Shown here piece by piece: positions 31,316-40,631 of a stretch of 64,000 bases of DNA. Under the pieces are notes generated by a model. The model did not search any database and was not told where the DNA came from. It worked only from the letters and a program-made list of their open reading frames with translations. Source of the stretch: Kocuria rosea. Lineage in GTDB: Bacteria; Actinomycetota; Actinomycetes; Actinomycetales; Micrococcaceae. Position 1 is the first letter of the stretch, and each line of letters starts with the position of its first letter. The position numbers were made by a program, and so were the translations under genes. Location: positions 1 through 64,000 of the forward strand of contig NZ_JAMBOG010000004.1 in assembly GCF_023715525.1 (NCBI RefSeq). Direction: 5' to 3'.

Positions 31316-32215
31316 ATGGACCTCATCGCACCGCTGCAGAACCGGCTGCGGGTGACCTTCGCGGGCCAGGCGGACGGCGTCCCGGCGTGGGAGCTGGCCC
31401 TCGCCGACGGCGACGACGCCGGCCACTTCCGGCCGGGCTCGGCGGTCTGGGCCGTCCACGGGTCCATGGCCACCATTCCCGCCGGGATCCGCGCCCTCCT
31501 CACCCAGGCCCTGCACCCGGGGGCGCTCGCCGGCGTCGTCGAGCACTCCGACTACCGCGCGGACCCCCTGGGCCGGCTGGCCGGGACGATCCGGTGGATC
31601 TTCACCGTCACCTACGGGGACACCGCGGCCGCACGGCGCGCGTCGGCCTACGTCCGCCGCCTGCACGAGAGCGTGCGGGGCACCTACGTCGCGGCCGACG
31701 GCACCGAACGGCCCTACTGCGCCAACGACCCCGAGCTGGCCGAGTGGGTGCACCTCGCGTTCACGGACGCCTTCCTGCGCTGCCACCAGCGGTGGGGCGG
31801 GGAGATCCCCGGCGGGCCCGACGCCTACGTCCGGGAGTGGGCCGTGGCCGGGGAGCTGATGGGCGTGGCCGACCCGCCGCGCTCCGAGGCGGAGCTGGAC
31901 GGGCGTCTGCACGCGTTCCGGGACCGGCTCACCGGCGGCCCGCGCGTCGACGACGTCGTGGGCTTCCTCCGCCGCCCCCCGCTGGACCCGATGCTGCTGC
32001 CCGGGTACCGCGCCCTGTTCGCGGCCGTGGCGGACTCGCTGCCCCCGGACCGCCTCGACCTGCTGGGGCTCCAGCGCTCCCGCCTCGGACCCGTGCCCCT
32101 GCCCACCGGACGGGCCGCCGGGCTGACCCTGGCCGTCGTCGGCAGGGCCCTCGGCGAAACCGGCCCGAGCGAGGCGGCCGCACGCCGGAGGCTGGCCCGG
32201 CTGGGCCTGCTGTAG
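31316..32215 (+). CDS. MpaB-family oxygenase-like protein (DUF2236)
   Basis: A 299-residue member of the DUF2236 group, which includes latex-clearing and MpaB-type haem oxygenases. Visible hallmarks are SAVWAVHGSMAT, LLTQALHPGALAGVVEHSDY and DPLGRLAGTIRWI, then YVREWAVAGELMGV. The conserved His and Arg/Asp residues of the HPxxxxxVxxHS region are kept. It probably is a soluble haem protein; the substrate is unknown in most actinobacteria. The SD GGAGGA (31301-31306) precedes the ATG at normal distance. Confidence 0.8.
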   Translation: MDLIAPLQNRLRVTFAGQADGVPAWELALADGDDAGHFRPGSAVWAVHGSMATIPAGIRALLTQALHPGALAGVVEHSDYRADPLGRLAGTIRWIFTVTYGDTAAARRASAYVRRLHESVRGTYVAADGTERPYCANDPELAEWVHLAFTDAFLRCHQRWGGEIPGGPDAYVREWAVAGELMGVADPPRSEAELDGRLHAFRDRLTGGPRVDDVVGFLRRPPLDPMLLPGYRALFAAVADSLPPDRLDLLGLQRSRLGPVPLPTGRAAGLTLAVVGRALGETGPSEAAARRRLARLGLL

Positions 32216-32219
32216 GCGC

Positions 32220-32240
32220 ACGTCCCGTAAGCTGGGACGT
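32220..32240 (+). promoter_or_regulatory. Palindrome surrounding a -10 element upstream of the tau-like operon
   Basis: Perfect 7-bp arms ACGTCCC (32220-32226) and GGGACGT (32234-32240) enclose TAAGCT (32228-32233), an actinobacterial -10. A start about 32240 would give a 68-base leader to the permease ATG. This looks more like an operator on a promoter than a terminator for the preceding gene. Confidence 0.45.
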
Positions 32241-32307
32241 CAGGAACGCCTGCCGCGGCCGGCGCCCGCACATGCGGGGACCAGTGCCACCGACCCGGGG
32301 AGCGCAG

Positions 32308-33231
32308 ATGACCGAGAACGCGACGACCGGGGAGCTGCCCGTTCCGGGGACCGCGCCCCTGCGGACCGATGCGTCGCGGGAGGCCTCGCAGGCGGTGGCG
32401 GCCGGCGCCCGCAGCGCCTCCCGCCGGTCGAGGAGCCTGCGGCTGCTCGTCCAGGCCGGGGTGCTGGTCGTGGTGGTGCTCCTGTGGTGGCTGGTCACGG
32501 CGCTGCAGCTCGTCCCCGCCCTCTACCTGCCCTCCCCCGGTGCCGTCCTCAACGCGTTCGTGCAGGCGAACTCGTGCCGGCCGATCGCGGAGGGCCTGTC
32601 CCGGACCGTGTGCGGTGAGCAGAACTACTACCTGTGGGAGCACATGGTCGCCTCCCTCCAGCGGATCGCCGTCGGCCTGGGCGCGGCCGTCGCCGTGGGC
32701 CTGGCGGTGGGCTTCCTCATGGGGTCGTCCCGGTGGCTGCAGGTGGCCTTCGACCCGTACCTGAACTTCCTGCGGGCCCTCCCACCGCTCGGCTACATCG
32801 GCCTGCTGATCGTGTGGCTGGGCATCGGCGACGCGTCCAAGAACGTCCTCCTGTTCCTGGCGGCGTTCCCGCCCATCGTCATCGCCACCGTCCAGGGCGT
32901 GGCCGGCGTGCCGGCGGACCGGGTCAACGCGGCCCTGTCCCTGGGGGCGTCCAGGACCCAGAGCATCCGGTACGTGATCCTGCCCTCGTCCCTGCCGAGC
33001 ATCCTCTCCGGCGTGCGCCTCGCGGCCGGCTTCGCCTGGACCACGGTGGTGGCCGCCGAGCTCAACAACGGCATCCCGGGCATCGGCGGGCTGGCCTACC
33101 TCTCCGGCACCCAGCTCAACACCCCGCTGACCATCGCCTGCATCATCACGATCGGCATCGTGGCGGTCGCCCTCGACGCGCTCATCGTCCGGATCAGCCG
33201 CTCGCTGGTCCCCTGGCAGGGAAAGGCCTGA
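32308..33231 (+). CDS. ABC transporter permease, taurine/sulfonate/nitrate type
   Basis: A 307-residue inner-membrane permease of the TauC/SsuC class with six predicted helices after a 45-residue polar N-terminus. The EAA coupling loop reads GASRTQSIRYVILPSSLPSI (near residue 215-235). A short extracytoplasmic insertion (VQANSCRPIAEGL, VCGEQNYY) contains two Cys. Order permease, binding protein, ATPase with tiny gaps (3 bases, then ATGA) marks one operon. No sulfonate monooxygenase lies nearby, so the substrate may be another small acid. Confidence 0.87.
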   Translation: MTENATTGELPVPGTAPLRTDASREASQAVAAGARSASRRSRSLRLLVQAGVLVVVVLLWWLVTALQLVPALYLPSPGAVLNAFVQANSCRPIAEGLSRTVCGEQNYYLWEHMVASLQRIAVGLGAAVAVGLAVGFLMGSSRWLQVAFDPYLNFLRALPPLGYIGLLIVWLGIGDASKNVLLFLAAFPPIVIATVQGVAGVPADRVNAALSLGASRTQSIRYVILPSSLPSILSGVRLAAGFAWTTVVAAELNNGIPGIGGLAYLSGTQLNTPLTIACIITIGIVAVALDALIVRISRSLVPWQGKA

Positions 33232-33234
33232 CCC

Positions 33235-34295
33235 ATGCCCCTCTCCTGGAAGCGGCCGCTCGCCCTCGCGGCGGTCCTCGGCGCCGTCGCCGCGACGACG
33301 GGCTGCGTCGAGTCGGGTCGCACGGTGCACCCCGACGCCGTGCAGGCCGCCGCGCAGTGCCCGGTGGAGCCCGATCCCTCCATCACCACCACGGCGCGCA
33401 TCGCCTGGCAGGCGATCCCCAACGGGGACCTCGCCGTCAAGGACCTGCGGATGCTGGAGACCTGCATGCCCAGCGCGGACATCACCTGGTCGAAGTTCGA
33501 CTCCGGCGGGGACGTGGTGCAGGCCTTCGGCGCCGGCTCCGTCGACCTCGGGCTGATCGGGTCCAGCCCCGCCGTGCGGGCCGTCTCCCCGCCCCTGGAC
33601 ATCGACCTGCGCGTCGTGTGGCTGCAGGACGTCATCGGCGCGGCCGAGTCCCTGGTCGTGCGCGACGGGTCCGTCACCTCCGTCGAGGGCCTGGCCGGGA
33701 GGACGGTGGCCGTGCCCTTCGGGTCCACCGCCCACTACTCGCTGCTCAGCGCGCTGCGCGAGGCCGGGATCGACCGCGAGACCGAGCTGATCAACCTCGC
33801 CCCGGACAAGATGATCGCCGCCTGGCAGCGCGGGGAGATCGACGCCGCCTGGGTCTGGGACCCCACGCTCTCGGAGCTGCAGGCCAGCGGCTCCACCGTC
33901 CTGACCAGCGCCGAGACCGCCGAGGCCGGCTACCCCACCTTCGACATGGCGGCGGCGACCGCCGAGTTCGTCGAGCGCAACCCGGAGTTCATGCTCATGT
34001 GGACGACGGTCCAGGACTCCGCGGCCCGCAAGCTGGCCGACGGCGACGCCACCACGATCGACTCCCTGGCCGTGCAGCTGGGCCTGCCCCCGGACATCGT
34101 CCGGAAGCAGACCGAGGGCCTCACGTACCCCGACGCCCGGGAGCAGGCCGACCAGTACTTCGGCGGCGCCCTCGGCGGGGTCCTGGCGGACACGGCGAGG
34201 TTCCTCGTGGACGCCCGGGAGATCGACGGCACCGCCCCTCCGGAGACCTACCAGCAGATGCCGTACCCGGACGCGATCGAGGAGGTGGCGGCCCG

Positions 34296-34299
<4 letters not shown>
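33235..34299 (+). CDS. ABC transporter substrate-binding lipoprotein, TauA/SsuA-like
   Basis: A 354-residue lipoprotein. The signal peptide ends in a lipobox with Cys24 (AATTGC), so it is tethered outside the membrane. The mature part has the periplasmic-binding fold of taurine/nitrate/sulfonate proteins: IAWQAIPNGDLAVKD, FGAGSVDLGLIGSSPAVRA, LVVRDGS, GRTVAVPFGSTAHY and AAWVWDPTLSEL. The SSP and GST loops usually contact the anionic group. Its substrate class follows from family and partners, not from proof. Confidence 0.88.
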
Positions 34300-35144
<845 letters not shown>

Positions 35145-35160
35145 CCGCGCCCGGACCGGG

Positions 35161-36822
35161 TCAGGCGGTGGCCTCGCGGGCCGCCGCACCCCCGGCCAGC
35201 CGCTCGTAGGCCTCGACCACGGCCGGGGCCACGACGTCCGCGGCCCGCTCCCCCACGGCGCGGCGCCGTGCCTCCTCGCCCAGGCACCGCCGCACGGCGG
35301 GGCACTCCAGCATCATCCGCAGGACGGCGGCCAGGGTCTCCGGCTGCCCGGCGGGCGTGAGCATCCCCGTGATCCCGTCGGCCACGACCTCGGCGACCGC
35401 CGGCAGCCGGGAGCCGACCACGGGCGTGCCGCTGGCCAGCGCCTCCAACGCCCCGCGGGGGGCCACCGCGCGGGCGCGGGGCCCGTCCCTCCCGGGGGCC
35501 ACGAACACGTCGAACGCCCGGGAGTAGAGGGCCGCCTGCTCCGGCGGGACGTCGCCGGGCAGGCGCAGGCGCCCGGACAGGCCCAGCTCGGCGGCGAGGG
35601 CCCGGAGGTCCGGGCGCCCGGCGGCGTCCCCGAGGACGACGACGAGCAGCTCCGGCACGTCCGGGAGCACGATCGCGGCCGCGCGCAGCAGGTCCTCCAG
35701 GCCGTCCTCCGCGCCCGCCCCGGCGGCGGCACCGAGCACGCGGGCGCCCCCGGGCAACCGCACGGCCCGCCGGGCCTGCGCGAGCGGGAGGGGCTCGGGG
35801 AGGTACCGGGCGTCCAGGGCGGCGGGGACGGTGCGGGCGGGCACCGGCCCCTCGGGCAGGGCCCGGGTCTGCTCCCGCACCTGCTCGGCCAGGGCCGGGC
35901 CCGGGGCCACGACGCCGTCGGCGCTCGCGAGGGCCTCCGCCTCCCGGGCCGCGAAGAGACGGTGCCCCTCGCTCGAGGCCGCCTCGGCGGGGCGGGAGGC
36001 CGCCCACGCATCGGCCGGGAGGTCTCGGGCCTCGTAGACCCACGGCACGCCCAGGGCCTCGGCCACGGCCCGCGTCACGAGGGCGTTGGCGAAGGACGTG
36101 GTGGTGTGCAGCACCGCGGGCCGGGTGCGCAGGGCCAGCTCGAGGACGGCCTGCGCCTCCTGCTGCAGCCGGCCGGTCGCGGCCGGGGCGAGACCGGCGA
36201 GCAGGACCCGGTGGTAGGCCACGCCGTCGACGACCGCCGGCGCCGCGGCCCGCAGCGTCCTGGCCGGCACGTCGCGCCCGGGCCGCGTCACCGCCGTCAC
36301 CGCCCAGCCCCGCCGGACCGTGGCCGTGAGCAGGGCGTGGTCGGGCCCGGCGGCGTCGCCGGGGGCGGGCGGGAGGGCGCCGGTGAGCACGTGCAGGACC
36401 GCGCAGGGCTGCGGCCGGTAGCCGACCACGGGCGTGAGCGTGGGCCGCCACCCGCAGAACAGCCGCAGCTCGTCCTCGTAGTGGAACAGCTGGCGCCGCT
36501 CGGCCGGGGTCGCGCGGCCGGCGGCCACGGCCCGGCGCAGTCCCACCACGGACTCCGAGAACCGCCCGACCTGCCGGTCCCGGCGGGCCTTCGCGCCGGC
36601 ACGGCCCGGGGTCCCGGCGGGGACGAGGGCCAGGAGTCGCTCGGCGTCCTCGGTGCGGCCCCGGGCCAGGGCGGCGTCGGCCAGGCGCAGGAGCGCCCGG
36701 AGGTCGGAACCGCCGCTCTCGGCGCGCTCGACCCGCGCGCCGAAGCGCCGCTCGGCGCGGGCGTCGGCACCGGGCAGCACGGGATGCCGGCGCAGGAAGA
36801 GGGGAAGGAGGGTGTGCGGCAT
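35161..36822 (-). CDS. Glycosyltransferase, GT-B family 4-like
   Basis: A 553-residue protein. An N-terminal region of about 130 residues (Arg/Ala-rich, with tetratricopeptide-like helices such as LLRLADAALARGRTEDAERL) precedes a GT-B fold. The donor domain reads LPGDVPPEQAALYSRAFDVF, then PRGALEALASGTPVVGSRLPA with the conserved Glu. It is monocistronic and far from the main glycan locus. ATG 36822 has a GAGAG site; a run of nine G/C pairs lies just upstream. Target unknown. Confidence 0.75.
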   Translation of the reverse strand: MPHTLLPLFLRRHPVLPGADARAERRFGARVERAESGGSDLRALLRLADAALARGRTEDAERLLALVPAGTPGRAGAKARRDRQVGRFSESVVGLRRAVAAGRATPAERRQLFHYEDELRLFCGWRPTLTPVVGYRPQPCAVLHVLTGALPPAPGDAAGPDHALLTATVRRGWAVTAVTRPGRDVPARTLRAAAPAVVDGVAYHRVLLAGLAPAATGRLQQEAQAVLELALRTRPAVLHTTTSFANALVTRAVAEALGVPWVYEARDLPADAWAASRPAEAASSEGHRLFAAREAEALASADGVVAPGPALAEQVREQTRALPEGPVPARTVPAALDARYLPEPLPLAQARRAVRLPGGARVLGAAAGAGAEDGLEDLLRAAAIVLPDVPELLVVVLGDAAGRPDLRALAAELGLSGRLRLPGDVPPEQAALYSRAFDVFVAPGRDGPRARAVAPRGALEALASGTPVVGSRLPAVAEVVADGITGMLTPAGQPETLAAVLRMMLECPAVRRCLGEEARRRAVGERAADVVAPAVVEAYERLAGGAAAREATA

Positions 36823-37087
36823 GGCTCTCTCGGGGGGGGGTCAAGAGGGGCCGTCCCGGCCGGTGCCGGGGCGTGCTGCGGGCGGGGGGGGTGGGGAGGC
36901 CCGCCGCGCCGGGGTGCGCGGTGGGCGACTGCTGCTCGTCCGGGCTCAGCGTAGCAACATCTGCGCCGGGACCGGCCTGCGGGATGGCCGCGCCGGGGCC
37001 CTCGCCCGGGTCCGTCGCCCAGGCGCCCCGGGAGGCGCCCGAGCACGGCGGCGTCGGCCGGCGTCGGGCGGGAGGGGCCGCGGCCGG

Positions 37088-38149
37088 TCAGGGCACGCGG
37101 GCGATCCACTCCGGGGTGGCGAACTTGGTGGCCACCAGCTCCCGCGCCGCGGCGAGCTCCCCGGCGCCGACCGCGCCCTCCACCGCCGCGTAGCGGCCGG
37201 TGAAGACCTCCATGAGCTTGGCGACGACCTCGGCCCGGGGCAGGCCGGTCTGCCGGCGCAGCGGGTCCACGCGCTTCTTGGCCGAGCGGTGGCCCTTGTC
37301 GGAGAGCTTCTCCTTACCGATCCGCAGCACCTCGGTCATCTTCTGCGCGTCGATGTCGTAGCTCATGGTCACGTGGTGGACCATCCCGCCGCCCGCGAAG
37401 CGCTTCTGCGCGGCCCCGCCGATCTTCCCGTGCTCGGTGGCGATGTCGTTGAGCGGGACGTAGAACGCCTGCAGGCCCATCTCCTGGAACGCCTGCATGA
37501 CCCACTGGTCGAGGAACGGGTAGGACTCGGCGAAGCTGAGCCCGTCGACGAGGGTCTGCGGCAGGTACAGCGAGTACGTGATGCAGTTGCCGGCCTCCAT
37601 GAACATGGCCCCGCCGCCCGAGACCCGCCGCACCACGGAGATCCCGTGCCGGGCCGCGCCCTCGGGGTCCACCTCGTTGCGCAGCGACTGGAACGAGCCG
37701 ATCACCACGGAGGGCTCCTCCCAGTCCCACAGCCGCAGCGCGGGGCGCCGCCGGCCCGCGCCGACCTCCCGGGCGAGCACCTCGTCGAGGGCCAGGTTCT
37801 CCAGGGTGGGCCGCACGACGGGCGGGATGATCTCCCACTCGTGGTCGTCCCACGTCGTCGCCCGGGCCAGGGCGCGCCGGACCGCGGTGGCGACGGCTTC
37901 GGGGGAGAAGCCGAAGAGCACGGCGCCGGGGGCCAGGCGCGCCCGCACCGCGGCGGCGATCTCCTCCGGGGCGGCGTCCTCGCTCAGACCCGTCAGGGCC
38001 GCGTTGATGTCCTCGAGCGCCTCGTCCGGCTCCAGGAAGAAGTCGCCGTTGACGGAGACGTCGGCGAGCCGCCCGTCGACGACGGTGAGGTCCGCGACCA
38101 CGAGCTTGCCGCCCAGCACCTTGTACTCGCCGTGCCGCCGCTGGTCCAT
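37088..38149 (-). CDS. lplA: Lipoate--protein ligase family protein with N-terminal accessory domain
   Basis: Attaches lipoate, via lipoyl-AMP, to E2 and GcvH proteins. Residues about 1-95 form the small accessory domain (GKLVVADLTVVDG, NGDFFLEPDEAL), which in E. coli LplA lies at the C-terminus; residues 110-353 are the catalytic BPL/LplA domain with RRVSGGGAMFME and GKIGGAAQKRF, whose Lys contacts lipoyl-AMP. HHVTMSYDID follows. Here the order is accessory then catalytic. At 353 residues it is about normal in size. It appears monocistronic. Confidence 0.85.
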   Translation of the reverse strand: MDQRRHGEYKVLGGKLVVADLTVVDGRLADVSVNGDFFLEPDEALEDINAALTGLSEDAAPEEIAAAVRARLAPGAVLFGFSPEAVATAVRRALARATTWDDHEWEIIPPVVRPTLENLALDEVLAREVGAGRRRPALRLWDWEEPSVVIGSFQSLRNEVDPEGAARHGISVVRRVSGGGAMFMEAGNCITYSLYLPQTLVDGLSFAESYPFLDQWVMQAFQEMGLQAFYVPLNDIATEHGKIGGAAQKRFAGGGMVHHVTMSYDIDAQKMTEVLRIGKEKLSDKGHRSAKKRVDPLRRQTGLPRAEVVAKLMEVFTGRYAAVEGAVGAGELAAARELVATKFATPEWIARVP

Positions 38150-38220
38150 CCGTGTCCTCTCGTGTCCGTCCTGCCGGGGTCCCGGACCAGCCTACGTCGC
38201 GGCGTGCGGGCCCGGGGACG

Positions 38221-38255
38221 GCTCAGGCCCGGACCGATCCGGTCCGGGCCTGAGC
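38221..38255 (-). terminator. Hairpin terminator after rpmE2
   Basis: A perfect 15-bp stem (38221-38235 with 38241-38255) and 5-base loop lie 28 bases past the rpmE2 stop. Confidence 0.75.
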
Positions 38256-38282
38256 ACGAGGGTCCTGCGGGAGGGCGGAACG

Positions 38283-38543
38283 TCAGGCGTTCGCCTTGCC
38301 GAAGTTCTTGAAACGGGCGTTGAAGCGCTCCACGCGGCCGGCGGAGTCCATGATGCGCTGCTTGCCGGTGTAGAACGGGTGGGACTCCGAGGAGATCTCG
38401 ACCTCGATGATGGGGTACTCGTTGCCGTCCTCCCAGACCTCGGTCTTCTCCGAGGTGGCGGTGGAACGGGTGAGGATGACCTTGCCGGAGGCGAGGTCGC
38501 GGAAGAGCACCGGGTGGTAGTCCGGGTGGATGTCAGTCTTCAT
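38283..38543 (-). CDS. rpmE2: 50S ribosomal protein L31 type B
   Basis: An 86-residue ribosomal protein of the type B form, starting [16 protein letters not shown] and containing [13 protein letters not shown]. The CxxC zinc motif of type A is absent, so this is the zinc-independent version that replaces type A under zinc shortage in many bacteria. The ATG follows an AGAAGG site. A stable hairpin sits 20 bases before the start and may be an autoregulatory leader. The gene is monocistronic with its own terminator. Confidence 0.95.
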   Translation of the reverse strand: MKTDIHPDYHPVLFRDLASGKVILTRSTATSEKTEVWEDGNEYPIIEVEISSESHPFYTGKQRIMDSAGRVERFNARFKNFGKANA

Positions 38544-38562
38544 GGGTTCAAACCTTCTGTCG

Positions 38563-38584
38563 GTGCCTGGATTTTGCCAGGCAC
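38563..38584 (-). promoter_or_regulatory. Candidate L31 leader hairpin
   Basis: Perfect 8-bp arms (GTGCCTGG and CCAGGCAC) enclose an A-rich 6-base loop (CAAAAT on the minus strand), ending 20 bases before the rpmE2 ATG. L31 leaders are described in actinobacteria, and the position fits; I could not compare with the published consensus. Confidence 0.5.
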
Positions 38585-38718
38585 GGCTTCGCTCGGAGGG
38601 CGGTGCGTCGTCGTCGCGGTCCCGCGCTCCGGGAAGGGCGGGGCGCCGGGCACCAGCGGACCAGCCTACCGGATGACGGGCGCCAGGTCACCCCCGCGAC
38701 CCGCGGTGCAGAGCGCCC

Positions 38719-38886
38719 GGCGAGGGGTGCCCGGCGAGGGGTGCACGGCGAGGAGTGCACGGCCAGGAGTGCACGGCCAGGAGTGCACGGCCAGGAGTGC
38801 ACGGCCAGGAGTGCACGGCCAGGAGTGCACGGCCAGGAGTGCACGGCCAGGAGTGCACGGCCAGGAGTGCACGGCCAGGAGTGCAC
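38719..38886. repeat. 14-bp tandem repeat array (about 12 copies)
   Basis: The unit GGCCAGGAGTGCAC occurs nine times without a mismatch (38761-38886), preceded by three variants (GGCGAGGAGTGCAC, GGCGAGGGGTGCAC, GGCGAGGGGTGCCC). The graded divergence suggests growth at one end. Each unit contains the palindrome GTGCAC. The unit length is not a multiple of three, so this is not coding repeat. With the leader hairpin it fills most of the 401-base gap between rpmE2 and the AMIN-like gene. Confidence 0.95.
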
Positions 38887-38921
38887 GGCACAGGGCCCGG
38901 CCGGAGCCGGGCCCTGTGCCG
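38886..38921 (-). terminator. Strong hairpin after the AMIN-like gene
   Basis: A perfect 16-bp stem (38886-38901 with 38906-38921) and 4-base loop begin 23 bases past the stop at 38945 and abut the 14-bp repeat array. Confidence 0.8.
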
Positions 38922-38944
38922 TGACGTCCCCCGGGACGGTGCGC

Positions 38945-39499
38945 CTACCAGCGGTGGGCGACGTCGACCACGAGCCGTGAACCGCGGTTCGGGCCCTCGA
39001 GCACGAACACGCGGAACGGCAGGCGGGCGCGGACCCCGAGGCCGACCGAGGTCCTCGCCTCGTAGCTGCCGCCCCAGGCGACCTGGCGGAACGTCCGGTA
39101 GTCGCTCACGTCCACGAGCTCCCGGCCGTTGCTGAACTCGTACGTGGCGTCGCCGTCGGCGTCGTAGGCAGGGGCGTTGACGGTGATCACCAGGTCCGTC
39201 CCGCGCAGCGGGATGGCGTCGCCGGAGCCGATGCCCCTGAACTGCTTATAGCGGACGTCGTAGCCCCGCAGCTTGCCGTCCAGGTCGATCACCAGCCGGT
39301 CGAAGCAGCGGTGCTCCCCCGCCCGGACGTTGGTGACGTGGGGGTAGCGGGGAGTGGTCGCCTCGCCGTCCCGGGTCTTCGCCCCGGAGCCCCATGTGAT
39401 GCCGCAGTAGGGGGCCGCGGCACTCGCGCTGCTGGGGACGATGAGCCCCAGCCCCATGGCCAGCACGATGGCCGCCAGCCATGAGATCAGCTTCTTCAT
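38945..39499 (-). CDS. Secreted AMIN-like domain protein
   Basis: A 184-residue exported protein. The signal peptide has a KK start, a hydrophobic core to about residue 22 and an ASA cleavage site near 26-28. The mature part starts AAPYCGITWGS and shows the AMIN-like pattern of actinobacteria: HVTNVRAGEHRCFDRLVIDLDG, GYDVRYK, FRTFRQVAWGGSY (written in pieces) and a C-terminal SRLVVDVAHRW. The two Cys may form a disulfide. AMIN folds bind cell-wall glycans in other proteins. ATG 39499 has GAGAAGG upstream. Confidence 0.75.
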   Translation of the reverse strand: MKKLISWLAAIVLAMGLGLIVPSSASAAAPYCGITWGSGAKTRDGEATTPRYPHVTNVRAGEHRCFDRLVIDLDGKLRGYDVRYKQFRGIGSGDAIPLRGTDLVITVNAPAYDADGDATYEFSNGRELVDVSDYRTFRQVAWGGSYEARTSVGLGVRARLPFRVFVLEGPNRGSRLVVDVAHRW

Positions 39500-39659
39500 G
39501 ACACACCTTCTCGGTCGTCCGCCCGCCGGCCGTCGGCTGGTGCCTCGGTGTGTGGACCGGCCGCAGACGCTTCCAGGATAGTCTTCGCGGACGCCAACAG
39601 CCCTGGTCGAAAGCGAATCGACGCCCGAACCGTTATGGCCGAGACCGGCTCCCGCCCGG

Positions 39660-40484
39660 TCAGCGCCGGCCCGGGCGGGTCTCCCAGAACGCCACCGCGG
39701 ACGCGGCGGCCACGTTGAGCGAGTCCACCCCGTGGGACATGGGGATCCGCACGACCAGGTCGGCGTGGTGGACGGCCGCCGCGCTCAGGCCGTCCCCCTC
39801 GGTGCCCAGCACCAGCGCCAGCTTCTCGTCCCGGCGCGCGGACAGCTCCTCCAGCGTGATCGAGTCGTCGCTCAGGGCGAGCGCCGCCGTGGTGAACCCC
39901 GCGTCCTTGACCCGCTGGAGGTCCGCGCTCCAGTGCTCGAGCCGTGCCCACGGGACCTGGAACACGGTGCCCATGGACACCCGGATCGCGCGCCGGTAGA
40001 GGGGGTCGGCGCAGCGGGGGGTGACGAGGACCGCGTCGACGTCGAGCGCCGCCGCGGAGCGGAAGATCGCCCCGACGTTGGTGTGGTCCACGATGTCCTC
40101 GAGGATCGCCACGCGCGACGACGCCGCCAGCAGCCGCTCCAGGTCCACGGGCTCGGGCCGCTGCATGGCCGCGAGCGCCCCGCGGTGCAGGTGGAAGCCG
40201 GTGATCTCGGTGAGCACCTCGTCGGGTCCGACGTAGAGCGGGACGTCCGGGTGCTCGGCGAGGACGTCGGCGAGGTCCTCCAGCCACTTGTGCGCCATGA
40301 AGAAGGACCGGGGCCGGTGCCCGGCGGCCAGGGCGCGGCGCAGCACCTTGGAGGACTCGGCGATGTACATCCCCCGCTCCGGTTCGAGCTTGCGGCGCAG
40401 CTTCACGTCGGTGAGCCGGGCGTAGTCGGCCACGCGGGGGTCGTCGGCGCTGTCGAGGCGCACGAGGCGGGGGAGGTCGGTCAC
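39660..40484 (-). CDS. TrmH-family RNA 2'-O-methyltransferase
   Basis: A 274-residue SPOUT enzyme. The N-terminal substrate-binding domain (LRRKLEPERGMYIAES) is followed by the SpoU methylase motifs: VDHTNVGAIFRSAAALDVDA (motif 1, Asn/Arg), LALVLGTEGDGLS (motif 2) and IPMSHGVDSLNVAAASAV (motif 3 in the SAM knot). It methylates a ribose 2'-OH in tRNA or rRNA; which one is not clear. GTG 40484 is the start by family alignment. Confidence 0.87.
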   Translation of the reverse strand: MTDLPRLVRLDSADDPRVADYARLTDVKLRRKLEPERGMYIAESSKVLRRALAAGHRPRSFFMAHKWLEDLADVLAEHPDVPLYVGPDEVLTEITGFHLHRGALAAMQRPEPVDLERLLAASSRVAILEDIVDHTNVGAIFRSAAALDVDAVLVTPRCADPLYRRAIRVSMGTVFQVPWARLEHWSADLQRVKDAGFTTAALALSDDSITLEELSARRDEKLALVLGTEGDGLSAAAVHHADLVVRIPMSHGVDSLNVAAASAVAFWETRPGRR

Positions 40485-40631
40485 GGGATCTCTCGGGGTC
40501 GGCGGCGGGGTCGCCCCGATCGTAGCGGGTTCCCGGCCGGGGCCGTCACGGAGCCGGGGCCCGTTGTGCCGGTGCGGGCCGGGACCTAGGCTCGCACGCA
40601 GAGGCGTGGACACCGGCTCCCGGGAGGCGCA

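Noticed and set aside
32220-32240. Hairpin as the terminator of the MpaB-family gene.
   Set aside because: The stem is only 7 bp and encloses a good -10 element. Other terminators in this window have stems of 9 to 23 bp. An operator reading is preferred, though not proven.
36823-37087. Possible small gene or RNA in the 265-base gap with a G run.
   Set aside because: No start with a ribosome binding site and no convincing structure were found; the C/G run just before the glycosyltransferase is likely a simple homopolymer tract in its leader.
38719-38886. 14-bp array as a CRISPR or replication-origin iteron set.
   Set aside because: There are no spacers, no cas genes, no dnaA or rep gene and no AT-rich stretch nearby.
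38548-38980. Several ORFs through the 14-bp array encode Cys/His/Pro-rich repeats (PCTPGRALLAVHSW) that look like a metal-binding repeat protein.
   Set aside because: A 14-base unit cycles through all three frames, so any frame lacking a stop yields such a repeat. The ORFs occur in several frames on both strands, none has a ribosome binding site, and they run into the flanking hairpin.
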